Assembly: GCA_944388125.1 (NCBI GenBank)
Contig: CALXHO010000018.1
Location: 1-37,918, forward strand
Direction of reading: 5' to 3'
From: an uncultured Gemmiger sp.
GTDB taxonomy: Bacteria; Bacillota; Clostridia; Oscillospirales; Ruminococcaceae
Length of the DNA stretch: 37,918 nucleotides
The translations under genes and the position numbers were made by a program. Positions 15,458-23,599 of the stretch are shown piece after piece. Position 1 is the stretch's first letter. Each line of letters starts with the position of its first letter. The notes beneath the pieces are model-generated. The model was given only the letters and a program-made list of their open reading frames with translations. It was not told the origin of the DNA and ran no database searches.

Positions 15458-16153
15458 ATGCTGGAAGCACTGAAACAACAGGTCTGTGACGCCAACCGTC
15501 AGCTGCCTGCCCTGGGCCTTGTGACCCATACCTGGGGCAATGTCTCGGGCATTGACCGGGAGGCGGGGCTGTTTGTCATCAAACCCTCCGGGGTGGAATA
15601 CGATGCCCTGACCCCCGAAAGCATGGTGGTCATGGACCTGGAGGGCAACCGGGTGGAGGGCACCCTCAACCCCTCCTCCGACACCAAGACCCATCTGGAA
15701 CTCTACCGGGCCTTCCCGGCCATCGGCGGCATCGTGCACACCCACAGCACCTTTGCCACATCCTGGGCCCAGGCGGGGCGGGACATCCCCTGCTTCGGCA
15801 CCACCCAGGCCGACTACTTCTACGGCCCGGTGCCCTGCGCCCGCATGCTCACCCGGGCCGAGCTGGACGCCGACTACGAAAAGAGCACCGGCCTTGTCAT
15901 TGCCGAGCTTTTCCGGGAGCGGGGCCTTGACCCCGTGGCTGTGCCGGGGGCACTCTGCCGCTGCCACGGGCCCTTTGCCTGGGGCAAAGACCCGGCCCAG
16001 GCAGTGTATCATGCCTCGGTGCTGGAGGAGTGTGCCAGAATGGCGCTCTATACCCTCCAGCTGGACCCGGGCGCTCATCCGGTGCCCCAGTATCTGCTGG
16101 ACAAACATTACTTCCGCAAACACGGGCCGGGGGCCTACTACGGCCAGCACTGA
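15458..16153 (+). CDS. araD: L-ribulose-5-phosphate 4-epimerase (class II aldolase family)
   Basis: A 231-residue protein that aligns end to end with E. coli AraD: VTHTWGNVSGIDRE, FVIKPSGVEYD, the PSSDTKTHL segment (Asp75), zinc ligands His94 and His96 in IVHTHS, His170 in CRCHGPFAWG, and the C-terminal LLDKHYFRKHGPGAYYGQ. It interconverts L-ribulose 5-phosphate and D-xylulose 5-phosphate in the cytoplasm, linking arabinose or ascorbate use to the pentose phosphate pathway. No araA, araB or sugar transporter is adjacent, so the supply pathway lies elsewhere. The ATG follows AAGGAGG. The cobalamin riboswitch begins only about 28 nt after its stop codon. Confidence 0.93.
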   Translation: MLEALKQQVCDANRQLPALGLVTHTWGNVSGIDREAGLFVIKPSGVEYDALTPESMVVMDLEGNRVEGTLNPSSDTKTHLELYRAFPAIGGIVHTHSTFATSWAQAGRDIPCFGTTQADYFYGPVPCARMLTRAELDADYEKSTGLVIAELFRERGLDPVAVPGALCRCHGPFAWGKDPAQAVYHASVLEECARMALYTLQLDPGAHPVPQYLLDKHYFRKHGPGAYYGQH

Positions 16154-16180
16154 CCCGAACCCACAACCGAAAACCGCCGC

Positions 16181-16365
16181 AAGGTGCCCGGGGCCGCAAG
16201 GCCGGCCGGGAGAATAGGGAAGCGGGTGCAAAGCCCGCGCGGGACCGCCGCCGTAAGGGAGCAGCCCCGGCCAGACACAGCCACTGCGCGCAGGAAATGT
16301 CCTGCGGGCGGGAAGGCGGGCCGGGACGCCGATGCCCGAGCCGGAAGACCTGCCCTGCGGTGTAT
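16181..16365 (+). promoter_or_regulatory. cobalamin (AdoCbl) riboswitch
   Basis: All the main conserved boxes appear in order: AATAGGGAAGCGGGTGCAAA (about 16213-16232), the GCCACTG element (16280-16286), GGGAAGGC (about 16310-16317) and the B12 box AGCCGGAAGACCTGCC (16339-16354). It precedes the cobalamin operon and should repress it when adenosylcobalamin is plentiful. No clear promoter lies between araD and this element, so the transcript may start inside araD or come by read-through. Confidence 0.95.
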
Positions 16366-16473
16366 CCTGCCGGAAAACCGGGCAGACCCCGCGCCGCGGA
16401 CGGACCAAACGCAGGCAGGGGGCGCATGCTGTGTGCAGGGGATTCTGTGCCCCGCAGGCGGACGATGCATTCC

Positions 16474-16512
16474 GGCCTTTTTCCGCAAATCCGGCGGAAA
16501 GGGGCCTTTTTT
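16474..16512 (+). terminator. riboswitch expression platform: intrinsic terminator
   Basis: GGCCTTTTTCCGC (16474-16486) pairs with GCGGAAAGGGGCC (16494-16506) through 13 pairs including two G-U wobbles, followed directly by TTTTTT (16507-16512). A competing hairpin, GGAAAGGGG (16496-16504) with CCCCTTTCC (16516-16524), overlaps its 3' arm and could serve as antiterminator. The layout implies transcriptional control of the cobalamin operon by the upstream riboswitch. Confidence 0.85.
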
Positions 16513-16550
16513 CTGCCCCTTTCCCCCAATACAAGGAGGATTCCCAACCC

Positions 16551-17312
16551 ATGAAACAGGCACTCTTGCTTGTCAGCTTCGGCACGGCGGCGCTCGGCGC
16601 CCAGAGCAGCATCACGGCGGTGGAAAACGCCCTCGTGGCCGCGGCCCCTGACCGGGCGGTGTTCCGGGCCTACACCAGCCCCACCATCCGGCGGATCCTG
16701 GCCCGGCGGGGCGTGGAGATGCCCGACCTGACCACGGCGCTGGAGACTCTGGCCGCTCAGGGCTACGAGGATGTGGCCCTCCAGCCCACCCATGTCATTC
16801 CCGGCTTTGAATACGACCGCATCCGGGCGGAGGCCGAGAGCTTTGCCCCCAAATTTGCCCGGCTGCGGCTGGGTACGCCCCTTCTCTGGGATGTGGCGGA
16901 CGTCACCGAGCTGGCGGAGCATGCAGCACAGTGCTGGCTGCCCGAGGAGGGCGCCCTGGTGCTGTTGGGCCACGGCACCGAGCACCGGGCCGACCTGATC
17001 TATCCGGCTCTGGCCGGGGCCCTGCGCTGTGCGGGGGCGGACAATGCCCTGGTGGGCACGGTGGAGGGCTGGCCCGGCTTTGACGGGGTGCTCTCCATGC
17101 TGCGGCGGGGCGGCTGGCACAGGGTCTGCCTGCGGCCCCTGCTGCTCACCGCCGGGGAGCACGCCCGCAGCGACATGGCGGGGGAGCAGCCCGGCAGCTG
17201 GAAGAGCCGTCTTGAGGCCGAAGGCTTTGCAGTGGACTGCTGCCTGGAGGGCATGGGCTCCGATGAGGCGGTGCAAAAGATGTACTGCCGCCACCTGCGG
17301 GCCATTCTGTGA
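16551..17312 (+). CDS. cbiK: sirohydrochlorin cobaltochelatase (anaerobic)
   Basis: A 253-residue class II chelatase that inserts Co2+ into sirohydrochlorin, the first committed step of anaerobic cobalamin synthesis. Metal-binding residues match Salmonella CbiK: His141 in LLGHGTEH, Glu172 in GTVEGWPG and His204 in LLTAGEHARSDMAGE. The start LLVSFGTA is typical. The ATG at 16551 follows AAGGAGG; the open frame extends upstream through the riboswitch, but that part is not protein-coding. No N-terminal signal peptide is seen, so it acts in the cytoplasm. It is the first gene of the riboswitch-controlled operon. Confidence 0.95.
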   Translation: MKQALLLVSFGTAALGAQSSITAVENALVAAAPDRAVFRAYTSPTIRRILARRGVEMPDLTTALETLAAQGYEDVALQPTHVIPGFEYDRIRAEAESFAPKFARLRLGTPLLWDVADVTELAEHAAQCWLPEEGALVLLGHGTEHRADLIYPALAGALRCAGADNALVGTVEGWPGFDGVLSMLRRGGWHRVCLRPLLLTAGEHARSDMAGEQPGSWKSRLEAEGFAVDCCLEGMGSDEAVQKMYCRHLRAIL

Positions 17313-17345
17313 GGAAAAATCCCCACAAAAGGAGGGTACGGCTCC

Positions 17346-18473
17346 ATGTTTGAGCATTACATCCAGTCGGGCGGGCGGCGGCTACGCTGCGGCTACACCA
17401 CCGGCACCTGTGCGGCTCTGGCGGCCTGGGGGGCGGCCACATTGCTGCTGACCGGGCATGCCCCGGCCCAGGCTTCCCTGACCACCCCCAAGGGCCTGCC
17501 CGTCACGGTGTCCCTGCTGGACTGCCGCACCGACGGCCAAACCGCTCAGTGCTCGGTGACGAAAGACGCCGGGGACGACGCCGACGTGACCGACGGCATG
17601 CCCGTCACCGCCGCGGTGGAACGGACCGACGCCCCCGGCATCGCCATCGACGGCGGGGAAGGGGTGGGCCGGGTGACGCTGCCCGGCCTCGACCAGCCGG
17701 TGGGCGCCGCGGCCATCAACTCGGTGCCCCGGAAAATGATCGCCCAAGCCGCTGCCAGGGCTGCCGATTCGGCCGGGTACGCCGGCGGGCTGAAAATCGT
17801 CATCTCGGTGGCCGGGGGCGAGCAGGCCGCGGCAAAGACCTTCAATCCCCGGCTGGGCATTGTGGGGGGCATCTCCATCCTGGGCACCTCCGGTATTGTG
17901 GAACCCATGAGCGAGCAGGCCCTCATCGACACCATCGCCCTGGAGCTGCGCCAGGCCGCCGCAAAAGGAGCCAAACGGGTCATCCTGACCCCCGGCAACT
18001 ACGGCATGGACTTTCTGCAGGCGGAGGGGATGGACCGGCTGGCCCCGGTGGTCAAATGCTCCAACTATATCGGGGACGCCCTGGACGCCGCCGCGGCGGC
18101 CGGGTTCGGGGAGATCCTGCTGGTGGGCCACGCGGGCAAGCTGGTCAAACTGGCGGCAGGAGTCATGAACACCCACAGCCGGGTGGCCGACGCCCGGGGG
18201 GAGGTCTTCTGCGCCCACGCGGCCCTCTGCGGCGGGGACCGGGAGCTCTGCCGCGCCCTCATGGCGGCCCCCACCAGCGATGCCTGCCTGGACCTGCTGG
18301 ATGCCGCCCAGCTGCGGCAGCCGGTCATGGAGAGCATCCTCCTGGCAATCGATACAAAACTTGCCGCCCGACTTTGTGCAGACTGCCGGGCCGGGGCGGT
18401 GCTGTTCACCAACCAACACGGGCTTTTGGGCCAGACGCAACAGGCAAAGGAGATTTTAAAGGCATGGCAATAA
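17346..18473 (+). CDS. cbiD: cobalt-precorrin-5B (C1)-methyltransferase
   Basis: A 375-residue protein with the family N-terminus RCGYTTGTCAALAAWGAA (14-31), the GEGVGRVTLPGL segment and a GILGTSGIVEPMSE-like motif (ISILGTSGIVEPMSEQA). CbiD methylates C-1 of the corrin ring in the oxygen-independent pathway, using S-adenosylmethionine. The ATG follows AAAAGGAGGG with a 33-nt gap after cbiK. Its last 10 nt overlap the start of cbiL. Confidence 0.95.
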   Translation: MFEHYIQSGGRRLRCGYTTGTCAALAAWGAATLLLTGHAPAQASLTTPKGLPVTVSLLDCRTDGQTAQCSVTKDAGDDADVTDGMPVTAAVERTDAPGIAIDGGEGVGRVTLPGLDQPVGAAAINSVPRKMIAQAAARAADSAGYAGGLKIVISVAGGEQAAAKTFNPRLGIVGGISILGTSGIVEPMSEQALIDTIALELRQAAAKGAKRVILTPGNYGMDFLQAEGMDRLAPVVKCSNYIGDALDAAAAAGFGEILLVGHAGKLVKLAAGVMNTHSRVADARGEVFCAHAALCGGDRELCRALMAAPTSDACLDLLDAAQLRQPVMESILLAIDTKLAARLCADCRAGAVLFTNQHGLLGQTQQAKEILKAWQ

Positions 18474-19153
18474 CTGGCGTTTTTTACGGCGTGGGCATCG
18501 GCCCCGGCGACCCTGAACTCATCACCGTCAAGGCGGTGCACACCCTGCAGCGCTGCCCGGTCATCGCCGCGCCGCGCACTGCGAACGGCAATATGCTGGC
18601 CCTGGACATTGCCCGGCAGGCGGTGGATTTGGGGGAGAAAACCATCCTCCCCCTGGACTTCACCATGGCTCCCGACCCTGCTGACCGGGAGGACTCCCAC
18701 CGCGCCGCCGCCGAGGCCATTGCCCGGGAACTGGCGGCGGGCCGGGATGTGGCCATGCTCAACCTGGGGGATGTGGCGCTGTTTTCCACCTTCGGCCACC
18801 TGAAAAAGCGGCTGGCCGCAAAAGGCTTTGACACCGTCATGGTGCCGGGGGTGCCCAGCTTCTGCGCCATCGCTGCCCGCCTGGGGGAGACCCTCACCGA
18901 CGGCGATACCCCCCTCCATGTCCTCACCGCCGCCGATGCCGACCTGGACAGGGCCCTGCGCCTGCCCGGCACCAAGGTCCTGATGAAGAGCGGCCGCACG
19001 GCAAAAGTCCGTCAGGCACTGGAGGAGCAGGGGCTTCTGGACCACGCCGCCCTGGTCACCAACTGCGGCCTGCCCGGGGAGGCCGTCTGCCCCGGGCTGG
19101 AGGGCGCCCCCGACCGGGCGGGATATTTCTCCACCATCGTGGTAAAGGAGTGA
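18464..19153 (+). CDS. cbiL: cobalt-precorrin-2 C20-methyltransferase
   Basis: A 229-residue tetrapyrrole methylase. The N-terminal GVGIGPGDPELITVKA loop (residues 9-24), the LNLGDVALFSTFG segment and PGVPSFCAIAARLG are characteristic of CbiL/CobI, which methylates C-20 of factor or precorrin-2. The ATG at 18464 overlaps the 3' end of cbiD by 10 nt and follows AAAGGAG, which suggests translational coupling. Confidence 0.93.
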   Translation: MAITGVFYGVGIGPGDPELITVKAVHTLQRCPVIAAPRTANGNMLALDIARQAVDLGEKTILPLDFTMAPDPADREDSHRAAAEAIARELAAGRDVAMLNLGDVALFSTFGHLKKRLAAKGFDTVMVPGVPSFCAIAARLGETLTDGDTPLHVLTAADADLDRALRLPGTKVLMKSGRTAKVRQALEEQGLLDHAALVTNCGLPGEAVCPGLEGAPDRAGYFSTIVVKE

Positions 19154-19158
19154 GCAAG

Positions 19159-19914
19159 ATGGTACATTTTGTGGGCGCCGGGCCCGGCGCCACCGATCTC
19201 ATCACGGTGCGGGGAGCGGAACTGCTGCGCGCCGCCGACGTGGTCATCTACGCGGGAAGCCTGGTCAACCCGGCTTTGCTGGGACTCTGCCGCCCCGGGG
19301 CAGCCCTCTACAACAGCGCTCAGCTGACCCTGGAACAGGTGCTGGACATCACCCAGACAGCCGACGCCGCCGGGCAGCAGATCGTCCGGCTGCACACCGG
19401 TGACCCCTGCCTGTACGGAGCCATCCGGGAGCAGATGGACGCCTTGCAGAAGCGGGGCATCTCCTTTGACCTGACCCCCGGGGTGTCCAGTTTCTGCGGG
19501 GCGGCGGCCGCCGCTCAGGCCGAGTACACCCTGCCCGGCGTCAGCCAGACGGTCATCATCACCCGCATGGCGGGGCGCACCCCGGTTCCCGAACGGGAGA
19601 ACATCGCCTCCCTGGCCGCCCACGGCGCCACCATGGTGATCTTTTTGTCGGCGGGACTGCTGGACGGACTGCAGGCGGAGCTCCTCAAGGGGGCCTACAC
19701 CGAACAGACCCCGGCGGCTCTCGTCTACAAGGCCACATGGCCGGAAGAAAAAGTCCTGCGCTGCCCCCTGGGCGAGCTGGCCGAGACCGGCCGCCGCTAC
19801 GGCATCAAAAACACAGCCCTGGTGCTGGTGGGGGACTTCCTGGCGGCGGGATATGACCGCAGCCGCCTGTATGACCCCACCTTCACCACCGGCTTCCGGG
19901 AGGCCTCCCGATGA
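19159..19914 (+). CDS. cbiF: cobalt-precorrin-4 C11-methyltransferase
   Basis: A 251-residue SAM-dependent tetrapyrrole methylase. The sequence starts MVHFVGAGPGATDLITVRG and contains YAGSLV, LHTGDPCLYGAIREQ and PGVSSFCGAAAAAQAEYT, all diagnostic of CbiF/CobM. I choose the ATG at 19159, 8 nt after AAAGGAG; the GTG at 19150 would overlap that site and the cbiL stop. Its 3' end overlaps cbiG by 4 nt. Confidence 0.94.
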   Translation: MVHFVGAGPGATDLITVRGAELLRAADVVIYAGSLVNPALLGLCRPGAALYNSAQLTLEQVLDITQTADAAGQQIVRLHTGDPCLYGAIREQMDALQKRGISFDLTPGVSSFCGAAAAAQAEYTLPGVSQTVIITRMAGRTPVPERENIASLAAHGATMVIFLSAGLLDGLQAELLKGAYTEQTPAALVYKATWPEEKVLRCPLGELAETGRRYGIKNTALVLVGDFLAAGYDRSRLYDPTFTTGFREASR

Positions 19915-20915
19915 CCGGCCTGCGGTGCATCGCCTTTACCGACAAGGGCTTTGCCCTGGCCCGGCGTCTGGCGGCTGCTCTGGACGGAACCGCCGTGCGC
20001 TGTGGCGGGGACGTCACCCTGGCAGGCTGGACGGCGGAGGGCTTTGAACAGGCAAAGGCGCTGGTCTTTGTGGGGGCGGCGGGCATTGCGGTGCGGGCCT
20101 GTGCGCCCTGCCTGAAAAGCAAGGATGTGGACCCGGCGGTGGTGGCGGTGGACGAGTGTGCCCGCTTTGCCGTGCCGCTGGTGTCGGGGCATCTGGGGGG
20201 CGCCAACGACCTTGCCCGGCAGATCGTTGCCCTGTGCGGGGCCCAGGCGGTCATCACCACCGCCACCGATGCCAACGGCGTCTTTGCGGTGGACAGCTGG
20301 GCGGTGCGGCAGGGCTGTACTGTCAGCCCGGTGGGGGGCATCAAGAGGGTGAGCGCCAAGCTGCTGGCAGGAGAAAAAATCCGCCTGCGCAGCGACTGGC
20401 CCATAGCAGGCACGCCCCCCGCGGGGGTGCTGCCTGTGGCGGAGGGCCCCAGTGACGTCCACCTCACCCTCGCCGCCCCGGCGGAAGGGGAGAGGGAACC
20501 GCTGCGGGTCATCCCCAAAATTCTGCTGGCGGGCATCGGCTGCCGCAAGGGGACCCCCATGGCGGACATCGAGGCCGCGGTGCTGGCAGCCCTGCAAAGG
20601 GCGGGGGCCGATCCTCTGGCGGTAAAAGGGGTGACCTCCATCCACTGCAAGGGGCAGGAACCCGGTCTGCTGGAACTCTGCCGGGTCCGCGGGTGGGAGT
20701 TTACCACCTTCTCCCCGGAGGTCCTGGCGGCCCAGCAGGGCGATTTTACCGATTCCGAATTTGTGCGCAAAACCGTCGGCACCGGCAACGTCTGCGAGCG
20801 CAGCGCCGTGGCGGCGGGGGGCACACTGATCTTACAAAAACAGGCGGGAAAGGGAGTCACCGTGGCATTGGCCCGGCTGCCCTTCTCGCCGGACTGGCGG
20901 TGGCAATATGAGTAA
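19911..20915 (+). CDS. cbiG: cobalt-precorrin-5A hydrolase
   Basis: A 334-residue two-domain protein. The N-terminal domain carries FVGAAGIAVRACAPCLKSKDVDPAVV-type sequence and the signature SGHLGGAND (92-100). The C-terminal domain starts near residue 203 with ILLAGIGCRKGT and includes SIHCKGQEPGLLEL. CbiG opens the delta-lactone and releases the C-20 two-carbon unit as acetaldehyde during anaerobic ring contraction. ATGA overlaps join it to cbiF, and 8 nt overlap joins it to cbiH. Confidence 0.94.
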   Translation: MTGLRCIAFTDKGFALARRLAAALDGTAVRCGGDVTLAGWTAEGFEQAKALVFVGAAGIAVRACAPCLKSKDVDPAVVAVDECARFAVPLVSGHLGGANDLARQIVALCGAQAVITTATDANGVFAVDSWAVRQGCTVSPVGGIKRVSAKLLAGEKIRLRSDWPIAGTPPAGVLPVAEGPSDVHLTLAAPAEGEREPLRVIPKILLAGIGCRKGTPMADIEAAVLAALQRAGADPLAVKGVTSIHCKGQEPGLLELCRVRGWEFTTFSPEVLAAQQGDFTDSEFVRKTVGTGNVCERSAVAAGGTLILQKQAGKGVTVALARLPFSPDWRWQYE

Positions 20916-21642
20916 ACTGTTTGTGGTGGGCCTTGGCCCCGGGGAGTCCTCCCAGCTGACCGGCGCAGCCCGGGCGGCGCTGGAACAGGCCGACCTGCTG
21001 TGCGGCTATACCACCTATATCCAGCTGGCCCGGGCAGTCTGCCCGGACACCCCCACCCTCTCCACCCCCATGACCCAGGAGATCCAGCGCTGCCGCATGG
21101 CGCTGGACGCTGCGGCCAAAGGGCAGACGGTGGCCATGGTGTGCAGCGGCGACGCGGGGGTCTACGGCATGGCAGGGCCCATTTTGCAGCTGGCCCCGGA
21201 ATATCCCGGCGTGGACATCGAGGTCATCCCCGGCGTGACGGCGGCCCTCTCGGGGGCGGCGGTGCTGGGGGCGCCGCTGGCAAACGACTTCTGCGTCATC
21301 TCCCTGTCCGACCTGCTCACCCCCTGGCCGGTGATCGAGCGCCGTCTGGACGCGGCAGCAAGAGGGGACTTTTCCATCTGCCTGTATAACCCGGCCTCCC
21401 GGCGGCGCACCGGACATCTGCGCCGGGCCTGCGACATTCTGCTGGGGACCCGCCGCCCGGACACCGTCTGCGGCTGGGTGAAAAACATCGGCCGGGAAGG
21501 CCAGCAAAGCCGGGTCCTCACCCTGGCCGAACTGCGGGGGGAGACACTGGACATGTTCACCACCGTCTTTATCGGTTCCGATTCCACCCGGGTCATCGAC
21601 GGCCGCATGGTCACCCCCAGGGGATACGAGGCCAAACAATGA
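20908..21642 (+). CDS. cbiH: cobalt-precorrin-3B C17-methyltransferase (ring contraction)
   Basis: A 244-residue tetrapyrrole methylase with the N-terminal FVVGLGPGESSQLTGAA loop, LCGYTTYIQL, VCSGDAGVYGMAGP and EVIPGVTAALSGAAVLGAPLAND, typical of CbiH/CobJ. It methylates C-17 and forms the ring-contracted lactone. It lacks the extra iron-sulfur or CbiG-like extension found in some fused versions. It overlaps cbiG by 8 nt and cbiJ by 4 nt. Confidence 0.94.
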   Translation: MSKLFVVGLGPGESSQLTGAARAALEQADLLCGYTTYIQLARAVCPDTPTLSTPMTQEIQRCRMALDAAAKGQTVAMVCSGDAGVYGMAGPILQLAPEYPGVDIEVIPGVTAALSGAAVLGAPLANDFCVISLSDLLTPWPVIERRLDAAARGDFSICLYNPASRRRTGHLRRACDILLGTRRPDTVCGWVKNIGREGQQSRVLTLAELRGETLDMFTTVFIGSDSTRVIDGRMVTPRGYEAKQ

Positions 21643-22406
21643 AACTGCTGATTTTCGGCGGCACCACTGAGGGCCGCGTGCTGGCTCAGCGGCTGGCGGA
21701 GGCGGGGGCACAGGTCACCGTCAGCGTGGCCACCCCCATGGGGGCGGAGGAACTGGCAGGCATTCCCCGCCTCACCGTGCTCACCGGGCGGCGGGATGCC
21801 GGGGCCATGCAGACTCTTTTGCAGGGGTATGACCTCTGCATCGACGCCACCCACCCCTACGCAGCCCAGGCCAGCGCCAACATCCGCACTGCCTGCACCG
21901 CCGCCGGGGTACCCCTTCGGCGGGCGGCCCGCCCCGCCTCCGCCGTCACCGACGCCGCCTTTGCCGCAGATACCACAGCGGATGCGGCGGACTACCTGGC
22001 CGGGACGGAGGGCAATATCCTGCTCACCACCGGCGCCAAGGAACTGTCCGCTTTTGCCGCCCTGGACAAGAGCCGCCTGTTTGCCCGGGTGCTGCCCACC
22101 CATGAGGGCATCGCTGCCTGTGAGGCGCTGGGCATTCCCCACCGCAACATCATCGCCATGCAGGGACCCTTCGGCACCGCCCTCAACTGCGCGGTGATCA
22201 AACAGTACCGCATCGCCTGGCTGGTGACCAAGGACGGCGGCCGGGCGGGGGGCTTTGCCGAAAAGCTGGAGGCCGCCCGCTGCACCGGGGCAAAGGTGGT
22301 GCTCATCCGCCGCCCCGCCGACGGGGGAGAGGACCCGGAACAGCTCTTGCAGCAGCTTCTGGCCGCTCTGGCCGACCCGCACAACGAGAGGAGGAAACCC
22401 CAATGA
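21639..22406 (+). CDS. cbiJ: cobalt-precorrin-6A reductase
   Basis: A 255-residue reductase of the CbiJ/CobK family. The start KLLIFGGTTEGRVLAQRLA forms the nucleotide-binding loop. DATHPYAAQASANIR, ILLTTGAKELSAF, RNIIAMQGPFG and LVTKDGGRAGGFAEKLEAA are all family signatures. It reduces the macrocycle at C18-C19 with NAD(P)H. ATGA overlaps link it to cbiH and to cbiET. Confidence 0.94.
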   Translation: MKLLIFGGTTEGRVLAQRLAEAGAQVTVSVATPMGAEELAGIPRLTVLTGRRDAGAMQTLLQGYDLCIDATHPYAAQASANIRTACTAAGVPLRRAARPASAVTDAAFAADTTADAADYLAGTEGNILLTTGAKELSAFAALDKSRLFARVLPTHEGIAACEALGIPHRNIIAMQGPFGTALNCAVIKQYRIAWLVTKDGGRAGGFAEKLEAARCTGAKVVLIRRPADGGEDPEQLLQQLLAALADPHNERRKPQ

Positions 22407-23599
22407 CCGTGACCCTTGCCGGAATGGGCGGCGGCACCGCCGCCACCATGACGGAGGAACTGCGCCGTGCCATGGAGCGCGCCCAGCTGATTGTGGGGGC
22501 GCAGCGCCTGCTGGATGCCCTGCCCCGGGGCCTTGCCGCCGACACTGCCGCCGCTGTCGCACCGGGGGAGATCCTTCGCCTGCTCAAGGCTTCGGACTGC
22601 GAAGAAGCGCTGGTGCTGTACAGCGGGGACAGCGGGTTTTACTCGGGGGCGCGGGGACTGCTGGCACTTTTGCAGGAGGAGCATATCCCCGCCCGGGTAC
22701 TGCCGGGGCTTTCCAGCGTGCAGCTGTTGGCCGCAAGGCTGGGCCGTCCCTGGCAGGACTGGACCCTCTGCACCGCCCACGGGGTGGACTGTGACCCGGT
22801 GGCCGAGGTCTGTGCTGCCGGGGGGCCTGTCTGCTTCCTCACCGGAGGGACGGGAGGAAACGCCGCCGACCTCTGCCGCCGCCTGACCGAGGCGGGGCTG
22901 GGGGAGCTGCCCGTCACAGTGGGAGAAAACCTCTCCTACCCGGAAGAACGCCTCACCACCGGCACCGCCGCCGGGCTGGCAAAGGAAACCTTCCCCTCCC
23001 TGGCTCTGCTGCTGACCGAGGCAGTAAAACGTCCCCGCCGTGCGCCGGGCATCCCGGACGGGGAGTTCATTCGGGGCAAGACCCCCATGACCAAGCAGGA
23101 GGTGCGCTGTGCCGTGCTGTCCAAGCTGGCCCTGCGCCCCGGCGACGTTTGCTGGGATGTGGGCGCCGGGACGGGCAGCGTGTCGGTGGAGATGGCCCTC
23201 TTTGCCCGAAAAGTTTACGCCGTGGAGCGGGACGCCGACGCCTGCCATCTGATCGAACAGAACCGGGCGGCCTTCGGGGCGTGGAATCTGAATCTGGTGC
23301 AGGGCACTGCCCCCGAAGCACTGAGCGGCCTGCCCGCCCCTGACGCCGTCTTTGTGGGGGGCAGCGGGGGAGAGCTGGAAGCCATCCTCCGCGCCGCCGT
23401 GGCCGCCAACCCCAGTGTGCGGCTGTGCGTGTCGGCCATTGCGCTGGAAACCCTGGACGCCGCCCGCCATGCCTTTGAGGAGCTGGGCATCGACTGGGAG
23501 GCCACCCAGATCTCGGTGGCCCGGTCCAGAGCTGCGGGCAGGCTCCATCTCATGATGGCCCAGAACCCGGTCTTTCTCCTTTCGGGAGGCGGGGCATGA
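22403..23599 (+). CDS. cbiET: fused precorrin-6Y/7 C5,15-methyltransferase and C12 decarboxylase
   Basis: A 398-residue fusion. Residues 1 to about 200 are a CbiE-type tetrapyrrole methylase (LAGMGGGTAATMTEE, YSGDSGFYSGARGLLALL). Residues from about 215 form a CbiT-type class I methyltransferase with SAM motif WDVGAGTGSVSVEMA (251-265). Together they methylate C-5 and C-15 and decarboxylate the C-12 acetate, as in the CobL fusion of the aerobic pathway. GIPDGEFIRGKTPMTKQEVR spans the junction. ATGA overlaps join both neighbours. Confidence 0.95.
   Translation: MTVTLAGMGGGTAATMTEELRRAMERAQLIVGAQRLLDALPRGLAADTAAAVAPGEILRLLKASDCEEALVLYSGDSGFYSGARGLLALLQEEHIPARVLPGLSSVQLLAARLGRPWQDWTLCTAHGVDCDPVAEVCAAGGPVCFLTGGTGGNAADLCRRLTEAGLGELPVTVGENLSYPEERLTTGTAAGLAKETFPSLALLLTEAVKRPRRAPGIPDGEFIRGKTPMTKQEVRCAVLSKLALRPGDVCWDVGAGTGSVSVEMALFARKVYAVERDADACHLIEQNRAAFGAWNLNLVQGTAPEALSGLPAPDAVFVGGSGGELEAILRAAVAANPSVRLCVSAIALETLDAARHAFEELGIDWEATQISVARSRAAGRLHLMMAQNPVFLLSGGGA

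Noticed and set aside
13940-16615. An 891-residue minus-strand open frame
   Set aside because: It crosses three plus-strand genes and the riboswitch and has no homology signs.
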